Below, one piece after another: positions 1-9,128 of a stretch of DNA of 64,000 bases. Position 1 is the first letter of the stretch; each line of letters opens with the position of its first letter. This DNA is from Mesorhizobium sp. Lineage in GTDB: Bacteria > Pseudomonadota > Alphaproteobacteria > Rhizobiales > Rhizobiaceae. Both the position numbers and the translations under genes were made by a program. The notes under the pieces are model-generated. The model ran no database searches and was not told where the DNA came from. It saw nothing but the letters and a program-made list of their open reading frames with translations. Where the stretch lies: positions 62,001-126,000 of the forward strand of contig NZ_SUHQ01000014.1 of assembly GCF_004962245.1 (NCBI RefSeq), given 5' to 3'.

Positions 1-1
1 C

Positions 2-1633
2 ATCGGTGCCAATCCCGCCTCCGCCCATCCGGTGTTCGCCTCGCGGCTGAAGAAGCGCCTGCGCCAGGGCGCCAAGCTGATCGTGCTCGATCCGCGTCGC
101 ACCGAGATGGTCAAGTCGCCACATATCGAAGCGGCCTATCACCTGCCGCTGAAGCCCGGCACCAATGTGGCGGTGCTGACCGCGCTGGCACATGTCATCG
201 TCACCGAAGGTCTCTTCGACGAAGCGTTCATCCGCGAACGCTGCGACTGGGCGGAATTCCAGGACTGGGCCTCTTTCGTCGCCTTGCCGGAAAACAGCCC
301 CGAAACCGTCGGCAAGTTGTCCGGCGTCGATCCCGAACTGATCCGCGGTGCTGCGCGTCTCTACGCCACCGGCGGCAACGGCGCGATCTATTACGGCCTC
401 GGGGTGACGGAACACAGCCAGGGTTCAACCACTGTGATGGCGATCGCCAACCTCGCCATGGCCACCGGCAATATCGGCCGGCCGGGCGTCGGCGTGAACC
501 CGCTGCGCGGCCAGAACAATGTGCAGGGCTCGTGCGACATGGGCTCCTTCCCGCACGAGTTGCCCGGCTATCGCCATATCTCCGGCGAAGCCGTGCGCGA
601 CATCTATGAGAGTCTGTGGGGCGTCAAGCTCGACGACGAACCCGGCCTGCGCATTCCCAACATGCTGGATGCCGCCGTCGACGGTAGTTTCAAGGGCATC
701 TACATCCAGGGCGAGGACATCCTGCAGTCCGACCCTGATACCAAGCATGTCGCCGCCGGCCTCGCCGCGATGGAATGCGTCGTCGTGCACGACCTCTTCC
801 TCAACGAGACGGCGAACTACGCGCATGTGTTCCTGCCGGGCTCGACCTTCCTCGAGAAGGACGGCACTTTCACCAATGCTGAGCGCCGCATCAACATGGT
901 GCGCAAGGTTCTGGAGCCGAAGGCGCGCTACGCCGATTGGGAGGCGACGCAGGAGCTTGCCCGCGCGATCGGGCTGGACTGGACCTATCGGCATCCCTCC
1001 GAGATCATGGACGAGATCGCCAAGACGACGCCGAGCTTCGCCGGTGTCTCCTTCGAACTGCTCGACCGTGTCGGATCCGTGCAATGGCCCTGCAACGAGA
1101 AGGCACCGCTCGGCACCCCGATCATGCACATCGATGGTTTCGTGCGCGGCAAGGGCAAGTTCATCCGCACCGAATATGTAGCGACGGACGAAAGGACCGG
1201 GCCGCGCTTCCCGCTGCTGCTCACCACCGGCCGGATTCTCTCGCAGTACAATGTCGGCGCACAGACGAGGCGCACCGAAAATGTGATGTGGCATTCGGAA
1301 GACCTGTTGGAGATCCACCCGCACGATGCGGAGAACCGCGGCATCCGCGGCGGCGACTGGGTGCGGTTGGCAAGCCGATCCGGCGAGACGTCGCTGCGCG
1401 CGCTGATCACCGACCGCGTCTCGCCCGGCGTGGTCTACACGACCTTCCACCACCCCGACACGCAGGCCAACGTGGTCACGACCGACTTCTCGGACTGGGC
1501 GACCAACTGTCCGGAATACAAGGTCACCGCCGTGCAGGTGGCACCGTCAAACGGCCCGACCGAGTGGCAGAGGGACTATAACGAGCAAGCGCGCCAGAGC
1601 CGGCGCATCGCCCCGCTGGAAGCGGCGGAGTAG
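2..1633 (+). CDS. fdsA: NAD-linked formate dehydrogenase alpha subunit, C-terminal part (5' end outside window)
   Basis: Catalytic molybdopterin subunit that oxidises formate to CO2 in the cytoplasm. The frame is already open at base 2 and reads IGANPASAHP before the first internal GTG at 32, so the gene starts upstream of the window. About 543 codons are visible, somewhat more than half of a family length near 950; the NuoG-like iron-sulfur N-terminus and the active-site Cys/Sec are outside. RGQNNVQGSCDMG and the C-terminal molybdopterin-dinucleotide-binding region (TTGRILSQYNVGAQTRRT, then the TTFHHP block) are typical of FdhF/FdsA proteins. fdhD and fdsD follow directly, the order of fdsGBACD operons, which supports a soluble NAD-dependent enzyme over a membrane-bound one. 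Membership in the family is secure; the NAD-linked subtype is inferred from the neighbours. Confidence 0.93.
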   Translation: MGANPASAHPVFASRLKKRLRQGAKLIVLDPRRTEMVKSPHIEAAYHLPLKPGTNVAVLTALAHVIVTEGLFDEAFIRERCDWAEFQDWASFVALPENSPETVGKLSGVDPELIRGAARLYATGGNGAIYYGLGVTEHSQGSTTVMAIANLAMATGNIGRPGVGVNPLRGQNNVQGSCDMGSFPHELPGYRHISGEAVRDIYESLWGVKLDDEPGLRIPNMLDAAVDGSFKGIYIQGEDILQSDPDTKHVAAGLAAMECVVVHDLFLNETANYAHVFLPGSTFLEKDGTFTNAERRINMVRKVLEPKARYADWEATQELARAIGLDWTYRHPSEIMDEIAKTTPSFAGVSFELLDRVGSVQWPCNEKAPLGTPIMHIDGFVRGKGKFIRTEYVATDERTGPRFPLLLTTGRILSQYNVGAQTRRTENVMWHSEDLLEIHPHDAENRGIRGGDWVRLASRSGETSLRALITDRVSPGVVYTTFHHPDTQANVVTTDFSDWATNCPEYKVTAVQVAPSNGPTEWQRDYNEQARQSRRIAPLEAAE

Positions 1634-1635
1634 TC

Positions 1636-2466
1636 TTGGCCGCGCGCCGCAAAGCAACGACGCAGATTTCGCGGCTGGCGCACCGCGCCAGCGGCACCAC
1701 GACCGCGAACCGCATGGTGCCGGAGGAGACGCCGGTGGCGTTCTCCTTCGCTGGCACCACGCACGCGGTGATGATGGCGAGCCCCGCCGATTTCGAGGAT
1801 TTCGCGCTCGGCTTCTCGCTGACCGAGGGCATCATCGCCGACCCGCAGGAAATCGAGGCGATCGAGGTCGAGGATCACGGCGCCGGCATCGACATCCAGA
1901 TCAGGCTGAAGGATCAAGCCAATACGCGCTTCGAGGCGCGGCGCCGGCGGCTGGCCGGCCCGGTCGGCTGCGGGCTATGCGGCATCGAATCGATCGAGGA
2001 AGCCATGCGCTCGGTGGAGGCGGTCGGTTCGTCAAAACTTACGCTTGCAGCCGACGATATCGTCCGCTCGGTCAAGCTTCTGTCGAAGGTGCAGCCGCTG
2101 CATGCCGAGACGGGTGCGGTCCACGCCGCAGGCTTCTACATCCCCGGCAAGGGCATCGTCATGGCGCGTGAGGATGTCGGCCGCCACAATGCGCTGGACA
2201 AGCTGGCCGGCGCGCTGGCCAGGGCCGGCATCGACGGCGCATCGGGCGCCGTGGTCGTGACCTCGCGCGTGTCGGTGGAGATGGTGCAGAAGACGGCGGC
2301 GATCGGTGCGGCCTTCATCATCGCCGTCTCGGCGCCGACCGCGCTTGCCATCCGCACGGCAGAACAGGCCGGCATGACGCTGGTGGCGTTGGTGCGCGGC
2401 GATGATTTCGATATTTTCACCCACCCCGAGCGGTTGGTTTCCGGAGTTGCCAAGCATGTCGCATGA
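1636..2466 (+). CDS. fdhD: Formate dehydrogenase accessory sulfurtransferase FdhD (FdsC)
   Basis: Transfers sulfur from IscS to the molybdenum cofactor of formate dehydrogenase, which is needed for its activity. The 276-residue product has the family length and carries the signature GCGLCGIES, with the two sulfur-carrying cysteines at residues 112 and 115. The later VGRHNALDKL block is also conserved in FdhD. The start is a TTG two bases after the fdsA stop; no better in-frame start precedes the conserved PEETPVAF segment except a later ATG at residue 27. The gene is tightly coupled to fdsA upstream and overlaps fdsD downstream, so all three are probably one transcript. Confidence 0.95.
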   Translation: MAARRKATTQISRLAHRASGTTTANRMVPEETPVAFSFAGTTHAVMMASPADFEDFALGFSLTEGIIADPQEIEAIEVEDHGAGIDIQIRLKDQANTRFEARRRRLAGPVGCGLCGIESIEEAMRSVEAVGSSKLTLAADDIVRSVKLLSKVQPLHAETGAVHAAGFYIPGKGIVMAREDVGRHNALDKLAGALARAGIDGASGAVVVTSRVSVEMVQKTAAIGAAFIIAVSAPTALAIRTAEQAGMTLVALVRGDDFDIFTHPERLVSGVAKHVA

Positions 2467-2776
2467 CGAAGAACACATCATGAGCACCAGGGAAAAGCTG
2501 GTGCGCATGGCCAACCAGATCGCCGACTTCTTCCATTCCAAGCCGCGCGAGGAAGGTATTGCCGGCGTTGCCGAGCACATCAACAAGTTCTGGGAGCCGA
2601 GGATGCGGCGGCAATTGTTCGAAATGCTGGATGCCGGCAGCGAAGGCTTCAACGAGCTCGTCGTGGCTGCTTCCACCAAGATCAAGCGGCCCAAGACGCC
2701 AGAACAAGCCGATAGGAGCATCGGTTACACCGGGCGTGAGCCTGCACAGGCCGAGAGTGCCGCTCCACAGAAATAG
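2456..2776 (+). CDS. fdsD: Formate dehydrogenase delta subunit FdsD
   Basis: Small subunit of the FdsGBACD formate dehydrogenase, thought to help assembly or stability of the complex. The 106-residue product has the family core EKLVRMANQIADFF, then AEHINKFWEPRMRRQLFEML, as in FdsD proteins. It has a longer, proline/alanine-rich C-terminus than the usual 70-80 residues. I chose the ATG at 2456 because a GGAG lies 9 bases upstream and it overlaps the fdhD end by 11 bases; a second ATG at 2480 is possible. It closes the formate dehydrogenase operon. Confidence 0.88.
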   Translation: MSHDEEHIMSTREKLVRMANQIADFFHSKPREEGIAGVAEHINKFWEPRMRRQLFEMLDAGSEGFNELVVAASTKIKRPKTPEQADRSIGYTGREPAQAESAAPQK

Positions 2777-2890
2777 CCCGATGGGTCGCCAAAGGTCTTA
2801 TATTTCGCCCCTCTAAAGTTTGGCTGCCGCAGCGACGCGCCTCTGCTACGTTGAGCGTTCGGAAATCGTGGGGCCGGGCGGACAAATCTC

Positions 2891-3049
2891 GTGAAGCCGA
2901 TCGAAACTCGATACGCCCGAAGCGGCGACGTGCGGATCGCCTATCAGGTGGTCGGCCAAGGTTCGTTCGATCTCGTTTTCGTGCCGGGCTTCATTTCCGA
3001 TCTCGACCTGCACTGGGAAGACGAGGGCTACAGCCGTCTGTTCAAGGGG
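2891..3049 (+). pseudogene. N-terminal fragment of an alpha/beta-hydrolase-type adenylate cyclase/regulator
   Basis: A GTG start at 2891 opens about 53 codons (MKPIETRYARSGDVRIAYQV, then LVFVPGFISDLDLHWED) that match the start of hydrolase-domain-containing adenylate/guanylate cyclases or related regulators abundant in Mesorhizobium. The similarity stops abruptly at about 3046, where a palindromic intergenic repeat begins. The rest of the frame (to 3202) is translated repeat and not a gene. It is a remnant with no remaining hydrolase catalytic residues or cyclase domain. The family assignment is from memory of the N-terminal signature. Confidence 0.6.
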
Positions 3050-3156
3050 AGAAGATGCCGGCAGGCAGATGAGGGGCGGAGCCAGCTTAGCGATGGCTTG
3101 TGCTGCCCCTCATCCGGCCCTAAGGGCCACCCTCTCCCCGTTCACGGGGAGAAGGG
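3046..3156. repeat. Intergenic palindromic repeat, family A, copy 1
   Basis: A mosaic of inverted segments. GATGAGGGGC (3068-3077) faces GCCCCTCATC (3105-3114), followed by a GGCCCT-AGGGCC hairpin (3116-3128) and CTCCCCG-ttca-CGGGGAG near 3131-3152. The same modules recur at 7689-7812. It sits at the 3' end of the aldehyde dehydrogenase operon and marks the breakpoint of the cyclase fragment. Confidence 0.8.
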
Positions 3157-3162
3157 AAGATG

Positions 3163-4590
3163 CTACCCGTGCGCCACCATCACATGCCGCACTGCGGTGT
3201 AATCCTCCAGCGCATAGAGCGACATGTCCTTGCCGTAGCCGGACTGCTTCAATCCGCCATGCGGCATCTCGTTGGTCAGCATGAAATGCGTGTTGATCCA
3301 GGTGCAGCCATATTGCAGCCGCGCGGCTGTCGCCATGGCGCGCGAGACGTCCTTGGTCCACACCGACGAGGCGAGGCCGTAGTCGCTGTCATTGGCCCAG
3401 TTCACCGCCTCGTCGACCTCGGAAAAGCGGGTGACGGAAACGACTGGCCCGAACACCTCGCGGCGCACGATCTCGTCTTCCTGCAAGGCGCCGGCGACGA
3501 CGGTCGGCTGGTAGAAGAAGCCAGAACCCTCGCCCGGCTTGCCGCCAGTGGTGATCTCGATGTGCTTCAGCTCGGAGGCGCGCTCGACGAAGCTCGAGAC
3601 GCGGTCGCGCTGGCGGCGTGAGATCAACGGCCCGATCTCGTTCTCGGTGTCGTCGGGGCGGTTGTATTTGATGGTCGAGACGGCGGAGGAGAGGTCGGCG
3701 ACGAGCTTGTCGTAGATCTTCTTGCCGGCATAGATTCGGCAGGCGGCGGTGCAGTCCTGACCGGCATTGTAGTAGCCGAAGGCGCGCAGGCCGTTGACCA
3801 CCGCATCGAGATCGGCATCGTCGAAGACGATGACCGGCGCCTTGCCGCCGAGCTCGAGATGCGTGCGCTTGACTGACTTGGCGGCGGCCTGCAACACCTT
3901 CTTGCCGGTGGCGACGTCGCCGGTGATCGAGATCATGTTGACCTTGGGGTGATTGATCAGCGTGTTGCCGACGCTGTCGCCACGGCCGAGCACGACATTG
4001 ACGACGCCCTCCGGCAGGATCTCGGCGAGGATCTTCGCCAGCTTGAGCGAGGTCAGCGGCGTTTGCTCGGACGGCTTGAAGACGACGGTGTTGCCGCCGG
4101 CAATCGCCGGCGCCAGCTTCCAGGCCATCATCATCAGCGGATAGTTCCACGGGGCGATGGAGGCGACGACGCCGATGGCATCGCGCCGCACCATCGAGGT
4201 GTGGCCGGGAATGTATTCGCCGGCCACCTGGCCGGGCATGGAACGGACAGCACCGGCAAAGAAGCGGTAGCAGTCGACGATCGCCGGGATCTCGTCGTTG
4301 AGCACGGCATTGATCGGCTTGCCGCAATTCAGTGCCTCTAGGGCGGCGAAATCCTTCGCGCCGGCCTCGATGCGGTCGGCGATCTTCAGGAGATAGCCCG
4401 CGCGCTGCGCCGGCGTGGTGCGCGACCAGGTGAGGAAAGCCTTTTCGGCCGCCAGCACCGCCGCCTCGATCTGCGCCTGGCTGGCTTCGGGCAGGTTGAT
4501 GATGGTCGCCCCGGTCTTCGGATTGAGGATCGGCTCCTCGGTTTCGGTGCCCTTCTCGAATTTCGAGCCGATCAGCATCTTTGTGTCCAT
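3163..4590 (-). CDS. Aldehyde dehydrogenase, probable gamma-aminobutyraldehyde dehydrogenase
   Basis: NAD(P)-dependent aldehyde dehydrogenase of 475 residues. In this setting it most likely oxidises 4-aminobutanal, made from putrescine, to GABA (PatD/YdcW type), although betaine-aldehyde-like substrates cannot be excluded. The catalytic Glu246 lies in LELGGKAP and the catalytic Cys280 in [11 protein letters not shown]; the IAPWNYP and [12 protein letters not shown] cofactor motifs are intact. The ATG at 4590 is preceded by a GGAGAG ribosome-binding site. The same reading frame stays open far upstream through the permease gene, but that part is a shadow. It is the last gene of the lysR-transporter-dehydrogenase unit, the order seen in E. 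coli ydcSTUVW. Confidence 0.9.
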   Translation of the reverse strand: MDTKMLIGSKFEKGTETEEPILNPKTGATIINLPEASQAQIEAAVLAAEKAFLTWSRTTPAQRAGYLLKIADRIEAGAKDFAALEALNCGKPINAVLNDEIPAIVDCYRFFAGAVRSMPGQVAGEYIPGHTSMVRRDAIGVVASIAPWNYPLMMMAWKLAPAIAGGNTVVFKPSEQTPLTSLKLAKILAEILPEGVVNVVLGRGDSVGNTLINHPKVNMISITGDVATGKKVLQAAAKSVKRTHLELGGKAPVIVFDDADLDAVVNGLRAFGYYNAGQDCTAACRIYAGKKIYDKLVADLSSAVSTIKYNRPDDTENEIGPLISRRQRDRVSSFVERASELKHIEITTGGKPGEGSGFFYQPTVVAGALQEDEIVRREVFGPVVSVTRFSEVDEAVNWANDSDYGLASSVWTKDVSRAMATAARLQYGCTWINTHFMLTNEMPHGGLKQSGYGKDMSLYALEDYTAVRHVMVAHG

Positions 4591-4619
4591 GGCAGTCTCT
4601 CCCTTGCGGATTCTTGATG

Positions 4620-5435
4620 TTATTTGCCCGAGCCGGCGATCTGGTCGCCGTCGCGGGTCAGGTAATAGGCAGCGAGGATAGGCAGCAGCGTCACCAGCAC
4701 GACGACCATGGCCACGACATTGGTGACCGGGCGCTGGCGCGGACGGATCAACTCCTCCAGCATCCAGATCGGCAGCGTCTGCTGCTGGCCGGCGGTGAAG
4801 GTTGTGACGATGACCTCGTCGAACGACAGGGCGAAGGCAAGCATGCCGCCAGCGAGCAGCGCGGTGGCGATATTGGGCAGCACGACATGGCGAAACGTCT
4901 GGAAGCCATCGGCGCCAAGGTCCATCGACGCTTCGATCATCGAGCCGGAGGTGCGGCGGAAGCGGGCGACGGCATTGTTGTAGACCACGACGACGCAGAA
5001 GGTGGCGTGGCCGAGGACGATCGTCCAGAAAGAGAACGGTATCTCGGCCAGCGAAAAGGCTGAACGCAGCGCGATGCCAGTGATGATGCCGGGCAGTGCG
5101 ATCGGCAGGATGACCAGCAGCGAGATGGTTTCGCGGCCAAAGAACCGTGTTCGCGACACGGCGGCCGCGCAGAGCGTGCCGAGGACCAGCGCAACCGCGG
5201 TCGAGATGGCTGCGACCCGGACCGACAGCGACAACGCTTGCCAGACGTCGGGGCGGTTCCAGGTGACGGCGAACCACTGAGTGGTCAGCCCCGGCGGCGG
5301 CCAGACGAAGCTCTTTTCCTCGGTCGTGAATGCATAGACGAAGATCAGGAAGATCGGCAAATGCAGGAACAGCAGGCCGCCGGCAGCAGCGATCTTCAGG
5401 CCGAGAGGAGCGGATTGGCCGCGATCAGAGCGCAT
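4620..5435 (-). CDS. Polyamine-type ABC transporter permease (PotC/YdcV-like)
   Basis: Inner-membrane permease, 271 residues, of the spermidine/putrescine ABC family. It has the cytoplasmic coupling loop [20 protein letters not shown] and about six hydrophobic segments, the first at [20 protein letters not shown]. The start [12 protein letters not shown] at 5435 gives normal family length and overlaps the upstream permease by 11 bases; the longer open frame to 5609 encodes low-complexity arginine/serine sequence that is shadow coding. Together with the PotB-like partner it forms the transmembrane channel. Confidence 0.9.
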   Translation of the reverse strand: MRSDRGQSAPLGLKIAAAGGLLFLHLPIFLIFVYAFTTEEKSFVWPPPGLTTQWFAVTWNRPDVWQALSLSVRVAAISTAVALVLGTLCAAAVSRTRFFGRETISLLVILPIALPGIITGIALRSAFSLAEIPFSFWTIVLGHATFCVVVVYNNAVARFRRTSGSMIEASMDLGADGFQTFRHVVLPNIATALLAGGMLAFALSFDEVIVTTFTAGQQQTLPIWMLEELIRPRQRPVTNVVAMVVVLVTLLPILAAYYLTRDGDQIAGSGK

Positions 5436-6390
5436 CGAAGGCCCCCATGCGCTTGGCGCCCCAGAGGTAGAAACCCATGATGACGATGGGCACCACGGTG
5501 AAGGCGGCGGCGAGCGGAATGTTGCCGGCTGTGCCTTGCTGCGAATAGACGGCCTGGCCGATGAACAGTCGCGAGGTACCGATGATCTGCGGGATGATGT
5601 AGTCGCCAAGCGTCAGCGAGAAGGTGAAGATCGAGCCGGCGACGATGCCCGGCAGCGCCAGCGGGAACAGCACGTTGCGGAAGGTCTGGCCGGGCGAGGC
5701 GCCGAGATCTGACGAGGCTTCGACCAGATTGCCCGGCACGCGCTCGAGTGCCGCCTGCACCGGCAGGATCATGAAAGGCAGCCAGACATAGACGAAGACG
5801 ATGAAGGTGCCGGTGAAGGAGACCGACAGCGAGTTCCCGCCGACGATCGGCAGCGACAGCCAGCCATCGAGCAGCCACAGAAGATGCAGCTTGGCGAGCA
5901 GCCAGGTCAGGATGCCTTCCTTGGCGAGGATGAGCTTCCAGGCGTAGATCTTGACCAGATAGCTCGACCACAGCGGCAGCATGATGCCGAGATAGAACAG
6001 TGCCTTCCAGCGGCCGCGCGCATAGCGCGCCGCGTAATAGGCGATGGGGAAGGCGATGATCGCGGAGGCGAGCGTGACCAGGGCCGCCATCGTCACCGTG
6101 CGCAGGATGATGTCGAGATTGGCGGCCTGCAGCAGGTCGCCATAGGTCTTCAGCGTGAATTCGCGGTTGATGAGGCCGGAGAACTCGTCGATCGAGAAAA
6201 AGCTCTGTAGGAGCAGCGCGAACAGCGAGCCGATATAGACGATGCCGAGCCACAGCACCGGCGGCAGCAGCATGAGCAGGAGCAGGAGCTGCGGTCGGCG
6301 CCAGAAGAGATCGGACAGGGCGCCACGCATGCCGCCGCTTCCCGGCAGTATGGCGGGCGAAGGATTGGAGTTGAGCGCGGCGATTGTCAT
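5425..6390 (-). CDS. Polyamine-type ABC transporter permease (PotB/YdcU-like)
   Basis: Second permease subunit, 321 residues, with a first membrane span at [20 protein letters not shown] and the coupling loop [23 protein letters not shown] at 6390. Its end overlaps the start of the next permease by 11 bases, implying translational coupling. A large palindromic repeat (6443-6599) separates it from the ATPase gene. Confidence 0.9.
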   Translation of the reverse strand: MTIAALNSNPSPAILPGSGGMRGALSDLFWRRPQLLLLLMLLPPVLWLGIVYIGSLFALLLQSFFSIDEFSGLINREFTLKTYGDLLQAANLDIILRTVTMAALVTLASAIIAFPIAYYAARYARGRWKALFYLGIMLPLWSSYLVKIYAWKLILAKEGILTWLLAKLHLLWLLDGWLSLPIVGGNSLSVSFTGTFIVFVYVWLPFMILPVQAALERVPGNLVEASSDLGASPGQTFRNVLFPLALPGIVAGSIFTFSLTLGDYIIPQIIGTSRLFIGQAVYSQQGTAGNIPLAAAFTVVPIVIMGFYLWGAKRMGAFDAL

Positions 6391-6442
6391 GACGCGCCTA
6401 CCGTGTTGATTGGATCAATGGCGGAAAGGCCGAGATCCTTCA

Positions 6443-6599
6443 CACCCCCCTCTGTCCTGCCGGACATCTCCCCCGCAAGGGGGGAGATCAGCGGCTTGTC
6501 TGCCCCGCCAGTTCTGCAACGTCGGAGATTTGCGGAGCCAGTGGTTACGGCCAATCTCCCCCCTTGCGGGGGAGATGCCCGGCAGGGCAGAGGGGGGTG
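6443..6599. repeat. Intergenic inverted repeat, family B, copy 1
   Basis: Two 46-base arms (6443-6488 and 6554-6599) are complementary at 44 of 46 positions and enclose 65 bases. Each arm starts CACCCCCCTCTG and contains CTCCCCCGCAAGGGG. A related, damaged copy lies at 42665-42805. It lies inside the transporter operon between the ATPase and permease genes, so if transcribed it would fold into a very stable hairpin in the mRNA. Confidence 0.9.
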
Positions 6600-6646
6600 C
6601 CGTAGAGCGCCAACCTTGGACGCATACCCCGCTTCAAACCAGGCCA

Positions 6647-7645
6647 TCATGTCGGCTCGTCCATCAGATGCAGGCTCTCGCGGTTGAAGGTGAGCATGAC
6701 TGCCTCCCCCTCCTCCGGCAAGGCAGCACCGGCCGGCACGATGGCGTGCAGTCTCAGCCCATCGGCATCGAGCGCCAGTCTTGTCGTGGCGCCGAGATAG
6801 TTGGTCGAGACGAGACGGGCGGTAACGCCGTCACTCTTCGCGGCACGACCGACGCGAATGGATTCGGGGCGCAGGCTGCCCCAACGATGCTGGCCGGAAT
6901 AACGATGGACGAAATCCGGCGGCAGCACGTTGGACGAGCCGACGAAATCGGCGACGAAGCGGGTCTTCGGTCGCTGGTAGATGTCTTCCGGCGTGCCGAT
7001 CTGCATGATCCGGCCGTCGTTGAAGACGGCAACGCGGTCAGCCATGGAAAGGGCCTCGCCCTGGTCGTGAGTGACGAAGACGAAGGTGATGCCGAGCGCC
7101 TTCTGCAGCGATTTCAGCTCCTCCTGCATGTTTTCGCGCAGCTTGAGGTCGAGCGCGCCGAGCGGCTCGTCGAGCAGCAGCACCTTGGGCTGGTTGACCA
7201 GCGCACGGGCGAGCGCGACGCGCTGGCGCTGGCCGCCGGAGAGCTGGCCGGGACGACGGGCGCCGTAGCCGGGAAGTCGCACCAGCGACAGTGCCTCCTC
7301 CGCCGCCTTCTGCCGTTCCGGCTTGCCGACGCCCTTAACCATCAGGCCGTAGGCGACATTGTCGAGCACGTTGAAATGCGGAAACAGCGCGTAGTCCTGG
7401 AACACGGTGTTGACGTTGCGGCGATAGGGCGGGACGCCTTCGGCGCGTTCGCCGAAGATGGAGATCGAACCCGCCGTCGGCTGCTCGAAGCCGGCGATCA
7501 GGCGCAGGCAGGTCGTCTTGCCGGAGCCGGAAGGCCCGAGCATGGCGAAGAACTCGCCCGGCACGATGTCGAGATCGACGGTGTCGACGGCACGCACGCT
7601 GCCGAAATGGCGCGAGACTTTTTGGAAGGAAACGGCTGATGTCAT
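6647..7645 (-). CDS. Polyamine-type ABC transporter ATP-binding protein (PotA/YdcT-like)
   Basis: Cytoplasmic ATPase subunit, 332 residues, that powers uptake by the adjacent permeases. Walker A GPSGSGKT is at residues 37-44, the signature LSGGQ at 135-139, Walker B LLLDEP near 157-162 and the H-loop THDQ follows. The C-terminal third is the TOBE-type regulatory domain of the PotA family. ATG at 7645. The gene is flanked on both sides by palindromic repeats in an otherwise co-oriented unit. Confidence 0.94.
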   Translation of the reverse strand: MTSAVSFQKVSRHFGSVRAVDTVDLDIVPGEFFAMLGPSGSGKTTCLRLIAGFEQPTAGSISIFGERAEGVPPYRRNVNTVFQDYALFPHFNVLDNVAYGLMVKGVGKPERQKAAEEALSLVRLPGYGARRPGQLSGGQRQRVALARALVNQPKVLLLDEPLGALDLKLRENMQEELKSLQKALGITFVFVTHDQGEALSMADRVAVFNDGRIMQIGTPEDIYQRPKTRFVADFVGSSNVLPPDFVHRYSGQHRWGSLRPESIRVGRAAKSDGVTARLVSTNYLGATTRLALDADGLRLHAIVPAGAALPEEGEAVMLTFNRESLHLMDEPT

Positions 7646-7688
7646 GGGCTGTCCTGATCTGTCAGGCGCATCAAATTCAAGCGATGGC

Positions 7689-7812
7689 GCTGCCCCTCAT
7701 CCGCCTGCCGGCACCTTCTCCCCGTATAGTGACAGGGAGAAGGGAGCTGGCCGAAACGCCGGCGATCCCCCTCTCCCCGTGAACGGGGAGAGGGCCGGGG
7801 GTGAGGGGCAGC
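7689..7812. repeat. Intergenic palindromic repeat, family A, copy 2
   Basis: The ends form a perfect 11-bp inverted repeat, GCTGCCCCTCA (7689-7699) and TGAGGGGCAGC (7802-7812). An internal CTCTCCCCGT-ga-ACGGGGAGAG hairpin lies near 7771-7792. It shares modules with 3046-3156. Located between the binding-protein and ATPase genes. Confidence 0.88.
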
Positions 7813-7841
7813 GTCGCGCTCTCAGAACGAGCGAAACGAAC

Positions 7842-8996
7842 TCACCGCCCGCCGATGACGCCGATGTAGTCCGACACCCAGCGATAGTAAGGCACGCACT
7901 GGTCATTCTGGGTGGCGCATTTCGATACTGGCGTCTTCCAGAACTTGATCTTGTCGAAATTGTCGTAGCCGTTGGTCTTGCAGCCTTCGTCGCCGAGCAG
8001 TTCGTTGCCTTTGCAGGCGGCGGGCACCACCGGCAGCGAGCCGAACCAGGCGGAGACATCACCCTGCACTTTCGGCGACAGCGAATGCTCCAGCCACATA
8101 TAGGCGCAGTTCGGGTGGGCCGCGTCGGCCTCCATCATAGTGGTGTCGGCCCAGCCGGTGACGCCTTCCTCGGGAATGGTCGAGGCGACGGGTTTCTTGG
8201 CGGCGATCAGCGTGTTGACCTGGTAGGGCCACGAACCGGAGGCGACGACGCCTTCGTTCTGGAAATCGTCGACCTGGATGGCGGCGTCATGCCAGTAGCG
8301 TCCGACCAGCGTGCGCTGGACGCGCAAGAGATCGAGCGCGGCCTTGTACTGGTCCTCGGTCAGTTCGTAGGGATCCTTGATGCCGAGTTCGGGCTTGTGG
8401 GCCATCAGATAGTTGGCGGCATCGGCAATGTGGATCGGCCCGTCATAGGCCTGGACGCGGCCCTTGTTCGACTTGCCGTCCGGCAGGTTCATTTCCTCGA
8501 AGACGACGTTCCAGCTCTTCGGCGCTTCCTTGAACACTTCGGTGTTGTACATCAGCACATTCGGTCCCCACTGGTAGGGGACGCCGTAATGGGCGCCGCC
8601 GACCGTGAACCACGGGGCATCCTTCAGGCGGTCGTCGACCGTCTTCCAGCTCGGGATGAGATCGGTGTTGATCGGCTGGACGCGCTTGCCGGCGACGAGG
8701 CGCAGCGAGGCATCGCCGGAGGCGGTGACGAGGTCGAAGCCGCCCTCATTCATCAGCGCGACCATCTCATCGGAGGTGTTGGCGGTCTTGATGTTGACCT
8801 TGCAGCCAGTCTCCTTCTCGAAGGACGTGACCCAGTCGTAGCCCTTGTCGGTTTCACCGCGCTCGATGTAGCCGGGCCAGGCGACAATGTTGACCTGGCC
8901 TTCGCCCTTGCCGAGTTCCGTGACCTGGGCGATGGCCTGGCCGGAGAAGGCCAGCGCGACTGTCAAGGCAGTGCATGACTTCAGGAATGAATTCAT
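7842..8996 (-). CDS. Polyamine-type ABC transporter periplasmic binding protein (PotD/YdcS-like)
   Basis: Secreted solute-binding protein, 384 residues. A signal peptide (MNSFLKSCTALTVALAFSG, then QAIAQ) ends at about residue 23. The mature part begins with the VNIVAWPGYIERG element typical of the PotD/PotF class. The C-terminus has four cysteines (ACKGNE, GCKTNG, SKCATQNDQC) that could form disulfides. ATG at 8996. It is the first transporter gene of the unit; two dyads that could bind the upstream LysR protein lie in the 132-base gap before it. The substrate, a polyamine, is inferred from the family and the downstream aldehyde dehydrogenase. Confidence 0.9.
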   Translation of the reverse strand: MNSFLKSCTALTVALAFSGQAIAQVTELGKGEGQVNIVAWPGYIERGETDKGYDWVTSFEKETGCKVNIKTANTSDEMVALMNEGGFDLVTASGDASLRLVAGKRVQPINTDLIPSWKTVDDRLKDAPWFTVGGAHYGVPYQWGPNVLMYNTEVFKEAPKSWNVVFEEMNLPDGKSNKGRVQAYDGPIHIADAANYLMAHKPELGIKDPYELTEDQYKAALDLLRVQRTLVGRYWHDAAIQVDDFQNEGVVASGSWPYQVNTLIAAKKPVASTIPEEGVTGWADTTMMEADAAHPNCAYMWLEHSLSPKVQGDVSAWFGSLPVVPAACKGNELLGDEGCKTNGYDNFDKIKFWKTPVSKCATQNDQCVPYYRWVSDYIGVIGGR

Positions 8997-9071
8997 CGTC
9001 GATCTCCCATTTGGCGCATGAGGGGCCGCACTCTCGCGGCGGCTTGGTCCCTGACCGTCAAGGTGCTGTGA

Positions 9072-9126
9072 AATTTGCGGTTTCGCAAATTCATTTATCA
9101 GAAAGGCGATATCGGTTTTTCCGATA
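9072..9126 (-). promoter_or_regulatory. Two dyads, candidate LysR operator upstream of the binding-protein gene
   Basis: AATTTGCG-gttt-CGCAAATT (9072-9091, perfect 8-bp arms) and TATCGG-ttttt-CCGATA (9110-9126). The second contains ATC-N9-GAT, a spacing known for several LysR-type sites. Both lie between the lysR stop (9129) and the binding-protein start (8996). The second could alternatively be a lysR terminator hairpin, but it lacks a T-run after the stem on the minus strand. Confidence 0.45.
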
Positions 9127-9128
9127 GA

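Noticed and set aside
3163..5277. A 704-residue minus-strand open frame spanning a permease and the aldehyde dehydrogenase
   Set aside because: Only the part from 4590 is real; the upstream part is the permease gene read in the wrong frame (arginine/histidine-rich, no motifs).
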